From Lewinellaceae bacterium (GTDB taxonomy: Bacteria > Bacteroidota > Bacteroidia > Chitinophagales > Saprospiraceae), in NCBI GenBank assembly GCA_016719605.1, contig JADJYW010000023.1, forward strand, positions 1 through 64,000: 64,000 bases of DNA. Direction: 5' to 3'. Below the pieces are notes generated by a model. That model did no database searches and had not been told where the DNA came from. It was given only the letters and a program-made list of their open reading frames with translations. The first letter of the stretch is position 1. Every line of letters starts with the position of its first letter. Positions 11,401 through 19,647 of the stretch are shown here, piece by piece. The position numbers were made by a program, and so were the translations under genes.

Positions 11401-14400
11401 AGCCACCTATCCCGGCGGGATGTACACGGTGGAGGTGTTTGTGAACGGTATCAATGTGGGCAACAAGGTAGATTGCTCGCACATCGGCAAAAACGTCGTG
11501 GTGAAAGTCACCGACGAGTGCACCGGCGTATTTTGCACCACTACTGTCACTGTGGTGGATCACCTCGCGCCCAAAGTGACCTGCACCGACCTGTATCTCA
11601 TTTGTGCCGTTTCCAACTATACCCCGAATTACCTGGCCAATATCCTGGGTATTTCCGATGCCTTGCCGGCTGTAGAGGAAAACTGCGGTCAATACACGCT
11701 GAGTTTCACTACGACCTGGCACGACTTGACATGTGCCGACGACTACATTGGATACGCCCGCCGCGTGTGGACGGCTACCGATGCCGCCGGCAATAAGGGT
11801 ACTTGCGTCCAGTTCATCTATTTTGAGCAGAAAAGTATTGACGATCTCACCTTGCCGGGCGATGTGACACTGGAATGCAACAACGGCCCGGTGAACATCG
11901 ACCCGCAAGTAACGGGCGCACCATACCTGACGGCCTACGGCATCAATTTCCCGATTTATCCCGATGCGGGTTTCTGCCGCCTGTCGGCCATCCCTTCGGA
12001 CAAGAAATTGCCTTCCTGCGACGGTTCCTACGATCTCGTCCGTACCTGGACGATCTACGACTGGTGCAAGCCTACCACCCCCACGCTGCCGTCCACCAAT
12101 CCCAAATACCACATCCAGATGATCCGGGTGGTGGACAAAACCGGGCCGGTACTGGACTGCCCCGACGACCAGACGGTCAGCACCAACCCGCTGGACTGCT
12201 GCGCCAATGTTGACCTGCATGATTTGTTTATCCGCGATGCTTGTTCGAGCATTCGCGCCGCTGTGGCCCGTGTGGAAGTACGCCACCCGATCACCGGCGA
12301 CGTATTGGCAACCTACGAGATACCCGCTACACTCACAACCTTCCCGGGCAACAATCCCAACGATCCTGACACCCTTGCGGTGTTTGGTTTCACACCTTGC
12401 TTGCCGGAGGGTACGCACACGGTGACCTACCATGTGGAGGACAACTGCGGAAACACCAGCAACTGTTCCTTTGACCTGACGGTGCAAGACCTCGTGCCGC
12501 CCGTACCGGCCTGCGACGAGATCACCCAGGTGGTGCTCGGCATTGACGGGATGAATTTTACGAATGCAACGACCTTCGACGACGGTTCCTACGATGCCTG
12601 CTCAAGTGTATATTTCAAAGCCCGCCGGCTGGAAGCCAATACTTGCCAGAGCAACGACCTGTTGTTTGACCAGGTCAAGTTTTGTTGCGAGGACATCGGC
12701 GACACCATTCTGGTTATCCTGCGCGTGTACGATGCCCAGCCACCCGTTGGCCCGATTCCCCTGGATTTTGACAGTGGCAACTACAACGAGTGCCAGGTAC
12801 AGGTTTATGTTGAGGACAAACTCAAACCCACCTGCTCGGCGCCCGCGCACCTGACCGTCAGTTGTGAAAGTTTTGACCCAAGCCTTTGGGCCTACGGCAT
12901 GGCTTCCGGTACCGACAACTGCTGCATAGACACGGTTGAAACCGTAGTCAACTACAGCCTGTTCGATACGGTATGCAACAAAGGAACCATCACCCGTACA
13001 TTCCGCGTATTCGATTGCGGCGGCCAGTCCACCACCTGTACCCAGCGTATTGTGGTCAATTACACCCAGAACTATTTCATCCGCTTCCCCAACGACTGGA
13101 ACATCACGGAGTGCAACAGCGGCTTTGACAATTTCGGGAAACCCGAGTTTTTTGGCGAGGACTGCGAGCTGATGGGCGTATCGCACCAGGACGTGCTGTT
13201 CACGGTAGTGCCCGACGCCTGCTTCAAGATCGAGCGCACCTGGACGATCATCAACTGGTGTACGTTTGACCCGAACATGCCCTGCATGGAGGTACCAAAC
13301 CCGAACCCGAATGTGCTCAACGACCATCCGTCCAACCTCGTGGGGCCAACCGTATCGCCTGCCGGCACGCCGGCGCCCTGGGCGCCCACGAACGTGCGCA
13401 TCAACCCGCTGGATCAGCTGCCTACGAATTTCAGCACCTTCTGGTCGGCCAATGCCAACTGCTATAAATACAAGCAGATCATCAAGGTTACGGACAAAAA
13501 GGCGCCTGATATCAAGTGCCCAACCAGCCCCGTGACGGTGTGCGATCAAACGACAAACGATCCGCAACTGTGGAACGAAACCTACTGGCTCGACAACCTG
13601 ACCGGCAGCCACAACCTGTGCGAGGCGCCCGTGGACCTGTGCATCACGGCTACCGACGACTGTTCCCTGTCGGACGTAAACGTGCGCTACCTCCTGTTTC
13701 TCGATCTGGACAACAACGGCGACATGGAAACGGTCGTCAACAGTGCCAATCCGCCGGCGCCGAACACGGTATTTTTCGGAAACGCCAACGACCCGAATTT
13801 TGCCGGCGGCACGCCGCGTGCCTTCGATGGTCGCCCGGTGACGCCGAACCAGAAGTACCAGTTTGCGATCCAGACCACCGTGTCGGGCGACGACCAGGTT
13901 GCCTGCCTGCGCTGGAACACACCGCTGAACCCGGGCGACTATGTGCTGCCCGAACTGCCCTACGGCACACACAAAATCAAGTGGATCGTGGCGGACGGCT
14001 GCGGAAATGAAAAAATCTGCGAGTACACCTTCGTGGTAAAAGACTGCAAAGCGCCCACCGTCCAGTGTTTCAACGGCCTGAGTACCAATCTCATGCCTAC
14101 GAAAATGATTTCGGTCAATTTCCAGTCCTTCGTACAGGATGCCTACGACAACTGCACCCCGTCCAACCTGCTCATCTTCGGCATCCGCAAGGCCAACACG
14201 GGTACCGGTTTCCCGTTCAACTCCGACGGTACGCCGCAGACGGTTGTCAACTTTGACTGCTCCAACCTCGGCTTTAACCTCGTAGAAGTATGGGCGATGG
14301 ACCTGGCCGGAAACACGGATTTCTGCGACACCTACATCCATATTCAGGACAACGCCGGTGTGTGCGGTTCCAACAATGCTTCCGTGGCCGGTATGCTGCA

Positions 14401-15634
14401 AACAGAAAGTGGACAAGGACTGGAGGACGTGAACATTTCGGTACAGGTATCTACCGGCAGCGGACAGCCGCCCGTCAACCTCGTTGCCAACTCCGATCAG
14501 GATGGCTACTTCCTGCTGCCCAACGCACTGCCCTCAGCATCCAGCGCGACCATCGCGCCGGTGAAAGACAACGACCCGCTGAACGGGGTGAGTACGTTCG
14601 ACCTCGTGCTCATCAACAAGCATATCCTTGGGCAGCAGCCGCTGAGTTCGCCGTACAAAATGATTGCTGCGGACGCCAACAACAGCCGCTCCATCACCAC
14701 GCTGGACATCCTCGAACTGCGCAAACTGATCCTCGGGATTTACACCGACCTGCCCAACAATACCTCGTGGCGTTTTGTGGACAAAAACTATGTGTTCCCG
14801 AACACGCTCAATCCGTTCCAGGGGATATTCCCCGAAACGAAGGAGATTGTAGATCCGCAGACGCACCAGATGTACGAAGACTTTATGGCGGTAAAAACCG
14901 GCGATGTGAACAGCAACGCCGTGACCAACAGCCTGCTGCTCACCCATGACCGTACTGTCGGCGCCCTGTTGTTCGATGTGGAGGAACAGCAAGTACGGAG
15001 TGGCGACGAATTCACGGTAGAACTGCGGCCTGCCGAGTCCATCGCAGGCTACCAGTTTACCCTTTTCCACCCGGGTTTGCAGGTAGTGGATGTACGCCCC
15101 GGCGGCGGCATGAATGCCGACAACTTCGGAATTTTTCCGAATGAGCAGGCACTCACGGCATCATTTTTCACCAATGGCGTAGCAGGTGGGTTTGCCGTCA
15201 CGTTCCGGGCGGTTTCATCCGGTTCGCTCAGTCAAATGCTCAGTGTCTCCAGCCGCATCACCAAGGCAGAGGCATACCGTTCGGATGCTGTTAACCCGGC
15301 AGGTACCGCCGCCGAACTCCTGGATGTGGCGCTGCGCTTCAACACAGATGGCGCGGCCACCGTTGCCGGTGTCGGGTTCGAACTGTACCAGAACCAGCCC
15401 AACCCGTGGACCAACCGGACGCGCGTAGGTTTCCACCTGCCGGAATCGGCCGAAGCCACGCTCACCGTGTACGACGAAGCAGGCCGGGTGCTCTACACCC
15501 ACTCCGGCGCCTTTAGCCGCGGCTACAACTCGGTTTCCATCGAAAATACCGCGCTGAGTAATGCCTCCGGCCTGTTGTTCTACCGATTAGATACGCCCAC
15601 GAACAGCGCCGCCCGCAGAATGGTGAAAATGTAA
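5424..15634 (+). CDS. giant T9SS-exported repeat protein with cohesin- and dockerin-like domains (two frameshifts)
   Basis: About 3,400 residues once two frame changes inside the repeats are corrected (one extra T near 7296; two bases lost near 8032-8042). The ATG at 5424 opens a long N-terminal region with a signal sequence ending near AVWGQ. In order: an N-terminal domain (about 5600-6110); an Ig/PKD-like domain; a cohesin-like domain (about 6430-6840, with QYSVDWDETQLKYLNH); six A-B double Ig-like units of 189 residues (7095-10490); further PKD-like domains; a cysteine-rich central region with DAAGN- and DNCGN-type motifs (about 11300-14370); a dockerin-like stretch (14578-14760); a second cohesin-like region (about 14950-15290); and a T9SS type A sorting domain ending at 15634. 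Likely a cell-surface or released adhesin or scaffold. Partners are unknown. Confidence 0.85.
7095..10490 (+). repeat. six tandem copies of a 567-bp coding unit
   Basis: The landmark GTGGCCGACCAGACCGTGTG recurs at 7095, 7663, 8228, 8795, 9362 and 9929. Four of the intervals are exactly or nearly 567 bp; the first is 568 and the second 565, which are the two frameshift sites. Each unit encodes two related Ig-like domains (one with NVPGASFSWTRTPEAIGLP, the other NVPGTVFNWTNNTPSIGLA). Copies are nearly identical at DNA level, implying recent duplication or gene conversion. Confidence 0.95.
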
Positions 15635-15647
15635 ATTTGCACGTTTG

Positions 15648-15711
15648 CAAAGGGCAAAAAGCAAGAGGCCCGATCTCGGTTGAGATCGGGCCTCTTGCTT
15701 TTTGCCCTTTG
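15648..15711. terminator. bidirectional terminator, 30-bp perfect palindrome
   Basis: Positions 15648-15677 are the exact reverse complement of 15682-15711 around a GGTT loop. It sits between the stop of the adhesin (15634) and the convergent gene ending at 15731. T-rich outer arms on both strands suit a two-way terminator. Confidence 0.75.
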
Positions 15712-15730
15712 TGCTTTGCGAACTTTTTTC

Positions 15731-16180
15731 TCAGAGATATTTCGTCGAGTTCTTCTCCACAAGCACCTCTTTAAGTTCTTTCAGGAAAGCGTATTGCTCG
15801 GGGAGCACACGTTTGAAGGCTTCTTTGACGGCAAAAAAGGTGCCTTGTTCGATGTCGGGGATCAGGTTGCGGAGTTTTTCGCGGGCTTTTTCTTTGGCCA
15901 CGCGGTAATCTTCGTAGATGAGGGCGCGCAAGGAAGGCAGTTCGTGCCAGTCAGCCTCAATGGCGATAGCTTTGCGGGAGGCGCCGTTAGCGTCGGTTAC
16001 CGGTTCCAGTTCGATGCAGTTGGTTTGCCGCAGGCGATCGGGCGTATCCTGATCGGCCGACAGCGTTTCCCAATTGGATTCCCCGGACTGGGGCAGGGCT
16101 TCCTTGTTCACTAAATATACTTCCAAACCGGATTCGCGTACCCGGTAGATAAAGAGATCAACTTGCTCGTTTGCCGGCAT
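15731..16180 (-). CDS. hypothetical protein
   Basis: A 149-residue soluble protein; the start at 16180 (MPANEQVDLFIYRVRESGLE) is preferred because upstream in-frame sequence is not conserved-looking and a promoter box lies at 16265-16272. The first strand (VDLFIYRVRESGLEVYLVN) resembles the opening of Nudix-type proteins, but I see no Nudix box (GxxxxxExxxxxREUxEExGU), so I do not assign that function. The C-terminal half is helical and charged (EKAREKLRNLIPDIEQGTFF, LPEQYAFLKELKEVLVEKN). It is convergent with the giant adhesin across a shared terminator. Function unknown. Confidence 0.6.
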   Translation of the reverse strand: MPANEQVDLFIYRVRESGLEVYLVNKEALPQSGESNWETLSADQDTPDRLRQTNCIELEPVTDANGASRKAIAIEADWHELPSLRALIYEDYRVAKEKAREKLRNLIPDIEQGTFFAVKEAFKRVLPEQYAFLKELKEVLVEKNSTKYL

Positions 16181-16264
16181 TTGTTTAAAGAATTGTGGTA
16201 TCGAAAAATTGACAATCAAACAAGCAACGCCGAAATTGGTTGCTCGTGGTTTCGGGAAAGTGCG

Positions 16265-16272
16265 CAAAGGTA
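16265..16272 (-). promoter_or_regulatory. -7 promoter box (TACCTTTG)
   Basis: On the minus strand this reads TACCTTTG, matching TAnnTTTG, 84 bp before the start at 16180. It falls between the 16295 gene and this one, so the two genes may have separate promoters. Confidence 0.4.
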
Positions 16273-16294
16273 GGTTCGGAATGTTGGTTTTTTT

Positions 16295-16804
16295 CTAAAT
16301 CCGTATTGTTTTGACTTTGGACTCCTTCGAGGCCGGTGCGCGCTGCTCTTGTCGGCGCAGGCGTTCCTCGGGCAGCAAGTCGTCGTCGGAGGGCGCGGGG
16401 TTGCCGTCGTCGGAGCGGTCACGGGGGAGTGGCCGGGGGGGAGCATCGTTGAAAAATTGCTCAAAGAAGCGGTCAAACCCGAAAAAGTCATCGCTAAAAA
16501 AGTCCTGACCGTCGGGGATTCCGAACGATTTGAAGTCGAAAAAATCGGTACCGGAGCCGCTGAAACTGGTGTCGATACGGAAATAAAAAACCGAGTTGGA
16601 ATCCGGGGAAATATGCAGCCGCCCGCTACCGAAGAGCGAATCTATGGACATGTTTTGGCGCATTCGTTCGTCCATCCGGCGCTTCCAGGAATCGAGGCGT
16701 TCGAACGGGTCTTCCTCGGTTTGAGCGGTGGCCAGGGCCGGCAGCAGCAGGCTGATCGTCAAGGCCAGAAGCGTTTGGTTGCAAAAGAAACGTACGTTGT
16801 GCAT
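16295..16804 (-). CDS. secreted hypothetical protein, acidic and phenylalanine-rich
   Basis: A 169-residue protein from the ATG at 16804 (MHNVRFFCNQTLLALTISLL) with a clear signal peptide ending near ATAQ. The mature part has a helical segment (ERLDSWKRRMDERMRQNM), a short strand region (SVFYFRIDTSF) and an unusual low-complexity stretch rich in Phe and Asp (DFFSDDFFGFDRFFEQFF), followed by a charged, proline-rich tail. No known domain is recognised. Export to periplasm or cell surface is inferred from the signal peptide. Its own promoter box lies at 16856-16863. Confidence 0.6.
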   Translation of the reverse strand: MHNVRFFCNQTLLALTISLLLPALATAQTEEDPFERLDSWKRRMDERMRQNMSIDSLFGSGRLHISPDSNSVFYFRIDTSFSGSGTDFFDFKSFGIPDGQDFFSDDFFGFDRFFEQFFNDAPPRPLPRDRSDDGNPAPSDDDLLPEERLRRQEQRAPASKESKVKTIRI

Positions 16805-16855
16805 GGCTTGCGTTTTTGAAAAATCCTTTCCGATGATTGTTTGTCTTTCAGGGTG

Positions 16856-16863
16856 CAAATTTA
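16856..16863 (-). promoter_or_regulatory. -7 promoter box (TAAATTTG)
   Basis: Minus-strand TAAATTTG matches TAnnTTTG and lies 51 bp before the start at 16804. Confidence 0.4.
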
Positions 16864-16904
16864 GGCAAGTCGGTTGTACTGCGGAATGGGCTGTTTTTTT
16901 TCTA

Positions 16905-17066
16905 TAAGTGCCGAGACTGAATTAATTGATAAAATGAAACGAAGGAATTTTGGAGCAAGACAAGGCATTTTTTGAAGTCATAGCAACGCTACGGCTGAAA
17001 CAAATAACGAAGTATTGCTTCGAAAGACCGATCTTCAATTATCAATTAATTCAGTCTCGGCACTTA
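16905..17066. mobile_element. MITE-like element with 28-bp perfect terminal inverted repeats
   Basis: The ends 16905-16932 and 17039-17066 are exact reverse complements (TAAGTGCCGAGACTGAATTA... and its complement), enclosing 106 bp with no coding capacity. The outermost bases are TA on both sides, compatible with a TA target-type insertion, but with one copy I cannot separate target duplication from element end. It lies between two unrelated genes. It could instead be a dispersed REP/RAYT-type palindrome. Confidence 0.55.
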
Positions 17067-17130
17067 AAATCATCTTGCTGTGTGGTAACCACGAGCACAT
17101 ATTATGCCCCACCGCACAACTTCCCCGCCC

Positions 17131-17138
17131 TACCTTTG
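17131..17138 (+). promoter_or_regulatory. -7 promoter box (TACCTTTG) 4 bp from the ATG
   Basis: An exact TAnnTTTG match ends 4 bp before the ATG at 17143. If active, transcription would begin at or just around the start codon, giving a leaderless or nearly leaderless mRNA. Confidence 0.45.
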
Positions 17139-17142
17139 CTGC

Positions 17143-18363
17143 ATGGACATTGTCATTATAGGCGGTGGTGCGGCCGGATTTTTCGCGGCTATTGCGGCAG
17201 CGGAGGCTGACCCGGCGGCGCGTGTGATCATTCTGGAGCGCGGCAACTCCGTTTTGCAGAAGGTTCGTGTGAGCGGCGGCGGGCGCTGCAACGTCACGCA
17301 TGCCTGCTTCGATGCCCGCACACTGGTGCAGCACTACCCCCGAGGCAGCCGCGAACTGCTGGGGCCGTTCCTCCGCTTCGGGCCTCAGGATACTGTGGAC
17401 TGGTTTGCCAAACGCGGCGTACGCCTCAAGACCGAGGCCGACGGCCGGATGTTCCCGGTCACGGACGATTCTCAAACCATCGTCGAATGCCTGTGGGATG
17501 CCGCCAAAAATGCGGGCGTACAGGTGCGTACGGGCGCCCGGGTGGAACGGTTGGAACCTCCCGGCAAAACCTGGCTGGTGCATATTGGTCGGCAGGAAAC
17601 TTTATCGGCCGACCGGGTGCTGGTGGCGGGTGGCAGCAGCGAGGGTCTTTGGGCGATGCTGGCCGCGCTGGGCCATACCATCGTGCCGCCGGTGCCGTCT
17701 CTGTTCACATTTAATGTAAAAGACCCGCGTCTGCGCGAACTGGCGGGTGTTTCCGTGCAGGATGTCGGCATACAGGTAGCCGGGAGCAAACTCGCTGCAC
17801 GAGGGCCTATGTTGGTCACGCACTGGGGAGTAAGCGGACCGGGCATTTTGCGGCTGTCGGCGTGGGGGGCACGGGAATTACAGGCTAAAAACTATGCATT
17901 TACCCTGCAAATCAACTGGCTGGGCGATGCCGTCTTGTCTGAAATTATATCGGAACTGGATCGCCTGAAACAAGAAAATGGCCGAAAGCAAATCAGTGCG
18001 CACGCGCATTTTGGACTGCCTGCACGCCTGTGGGAGCGCTTAGTTGAGGCGGCAGGTATAGCTGTCGGACAGCGTTGGGCCGATGCGGGCAAACCCGCCC
18101 TGCTACGCCTGGCATCAGAGCTGGGAGCGGGCGGGTTTGCCGTTCGGGGAAAGAGTACGTTCAAAGAAGAGTTTGTTACTGCCGGCGGTGTGGATTTGCG
18201 CGAAGTACATTTTAAAACCTTCGAGAGCAAGCGGTTCCACGGTCTCTATTTTGCCGGCGAAATACTCGACATAGATGCCATTACCGGCGGTTTCAATTTC
18301 CAGGCAGCCTGGACGGGCGGCTGGATTGCCGGGCAGGCCATGGCTGAAAAACCAACGAATTAG
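17143..18363 (+). CDS. HI0933/BaiN-family NAD(P)/FAD-dependent flavoprotein
   Basis: A 406-residue cytoplasmic flavoprotein. The N terminus MDIVIIGGGAAGFFAAIAAA is a Rossmann FAD-binding motif, and KVRVSGGGRCNVTHAC is the family signature. The C terminus carries the second FAD contact (GLYFAGEILDIDAITGGFNF, split here as GEILD and TGGFNFQAAWTGG). The start at 17143 is chosen because it places the GxGxxG motif at residues 7-12; the upstream alternative adds 13 unlikely residues. Members reduce unsaturated substrates in some bacteria, but most are uncharacterised, so the substrate is unknown. Its stop overlaps the stop of the convergent lipoprotein gene. Confidence 0.85.
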   Translation: MDIVIIGGGAAGFFAAIAAAEADPAARVIILERGNSVLQKVRVSGGGRCNVTHACFDARTLVQHYPRGSRELLGPFLRFGPQDTVDWFAKRGVRLKTEADGRMFPVTDDSQTIVECLWDAAKNAGVQVRTGARVERLEPPGKTWLVHIGRQETLSADRVLVAGGSSEGLWAMLAALGHTIVPPVPSLFTFNVKDPRLRELAGVSVQDVGIQVAGSKLAARGPMLVTHWGVSGPGILRLSAWGARELQAKNYAFTLQINWLGDAVLSEIISELDRLKQENGRKQISAHAHFGLPARLWERLVEAAGIAVGQRWADAGKPALLRLASELGAGGFAVRGKSTFKEEFVTAGGVDLREVHFKTFESKRFHGLYFAGEILDIDAITGGFNFQAAWTGGWIAGQAMAEKPTN

Positions 18364-18842
18364 TTGCCGTTCAACGGAGCACCAACCGGAGTGCCGCATA
18401 CATGGCCGGGCTGGCCGTGCGGCGGGTTTGTACCCTTAGCAGTAGCCGGAGCAGCAGGCTTGGCTGTAGGCGAAGAAAGTGCCGGTGTGGAAACGGAACC
18501 ACCCTGGGAGCCGGTAGCGCCACCCGCAGGCGCACCCACCGGTGTTCCACAAACGTGGCCGGGTTGGCCGTGCGGCGGATTAACCTTGCCGGTGGCACCG
18601 GCAGGAGCGGTAGCGCCGGCGGGAGCCGATTGCACCTGGCCCTGCGGCTGAATAGCGCCACCATCGGTAACAGCACCCGCAGGCAATGCACTTGAAGAGG
18701 CATCCATACCGGGGGTAGCAGCATCCGAAGAAGTCGCTTCTCCAGTGGTGTTTGTTTGAGAAGTGGAGTCGTTTTTGCAAGCCCCCGCGATCAGGGTCAG
18801 CAGTAAAGCAAAGGAGACAATACGGATTTTCATTTTTTGCAT
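18360..18842 (-). CDS. small lipoprotein with repeated HGQPGH motif
   Basis: About 160 residues, starting at 18842 (or the second Met at 18833). The signal sequence ends in a lipobox-like LIAGAC, so the mature protein would be lipidated at Cys. After it comes a Ser/Thr/Ala/Pro/Gly-rich linker and two copies of NPPHGQPGHVCGTPVGAP, one mid-protein and one at the C terminus. I recall such motifs in short Bacteroidetes lipoproteins of unknown role; His and Cys suggest metal or redox chemistry, but that is a guess. A promoter box lies at 18866-18873. The 3' end overlaps the flavoprotein stop by 4 bp. Confidence 0.65.
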   Translation of the reverse strand: MQKMKIRIVSFALLLTLIAGACKNDSTSQTNTTGEATSSDAATPGMDASSSALPAGAVTDGGAIQPQGQVQSAPAGATAPAGATGKVNPPHGQPGHVCGTPVGAPAGGATGSQGGSVSTPALSSPTAKPAAPATAKGTNPPHGQPGHVCGTPVGAPLNGN

Positions 18843-18865
18843 TTTTTTATTGTGAAAATGGAAGG

Positions 18866-18873
18866 CAAAGGTA
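18866..18873 (-). promoter_or_regulatory. -7 promoter box (TACCTTTG)
   Basis: Minus-strand TACCTTTG, 24 bp before the lipoprotein start at 18842. A CAAA on the plus strand at 18886 is too close to serve as a normal -33 element. Confidence 0.45.
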
Positions 18874-19085
18874 TGGGGTGGCCGGCAAACGGCGCATGGG
18901 TTGGAAAAATTTGTCGAGCGACCATCCGCAGACAACAAATACATTGAATAGGCGCCGGCTTCGCCTCCGGATACATTCTTCCAGTTTGTCGCCTGTCCGA
19001 AAAAATTAGAAAGCCTGGACTCCGGATTTTGTACGTCCTTTGTGGAACAGTTTTTGTAAGTTTATTTTTTCAATCCTTGGTATCC

Positions 19086-19589
19086 ATGAACCGATTCCTA
19101 CTCACCACAGCACTGTGGCTGTGTGCGCTTGTGTACAGCGCAGCACAAGATGCCACCCTCTTCAATCAAGTTGTTGGATCAACCGGCCGCTTTGCAGTAT
19201 TGCAAGGCCGCACCTATTCGTACACCGTCGGAGAAGTCGTGATCCCCACGGAAGCGTCCAGCAACCGAATCCTCACCCAGGGTTTTCACCAGCCGGAACA
19301 GACCCGACTCGTTTCCGTGGGCGACCCGGAACTGACAGCCTGGGACATCAACGTGTTCCCGAACCCGGTGTCGGACCTGCTGACGATTCGTTTTTCATCC
19401 GAAAAAGGCGCTGCACTGTCGGCAACCGTGGTGGATGCAGTCGGTCGGGTAATCCTGACGGATCACCCTGTTGCCGACCCGAGCGGCACCGCGCTCGATT
19501 GCAGATCGTGGCAACCAGGCATCTATTTTCTGATCCTGACCGACCCGCTCAGCCGGGCTTCAGCCATGACACGCGTCATTCGGCTGTGA
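19086..19589 (+). CDS. small T9SS type A sorting-domain protein (module copy 1, gene 1)
   Basis: A 167-residue exported protein from the ATG at 19086, with signal peptide MNRFLLTTALWLCALVYSAA. The N-terminal half has the pattern YTVGEVVIPT and LTQGFHQPE; the C-terminal half is a T9SS type A sorting domain (INVFPNPVSDLLTIRF, then VGRVILTD and WQPGIYFLIL), which would pass the protein through the outer membrane for surface attachment or release. It is followed 58 bp later by the fibre-like gene. A second pair of the same design lies at 52227-53658 (there VTSLGELAVST is replaced by WSLGELAVST, with LLTQGFLQP), so the pair is probably a functional unit. Exact role unknown. Confidence 0.75.
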   Translation: MNRFLLTTALWLCALVYSAAQDATLFNQVVGSTGRFAVLQGRTYSYTVGEVVIPTEASSNRILTQGFHQPEQTRLVSVGDPELTAWDINVFPNPVSDLLTIRFSSEKGAALSATVVDAVGRVILTDHPVADPSGTALDCRSWQPGIYFLILTDPLSRASAMTRVIRL

Positions 19590-19647
19590 TCAAATGTATT
19601 ATTTTTACTCCTATATTTTTTGTGATCATTCCAAAATTGAAGGTACT

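Noticed and set aside
15731..16180. Nudix hydrolase call from the first strand
   Set aside because: The Nudix box is absent.
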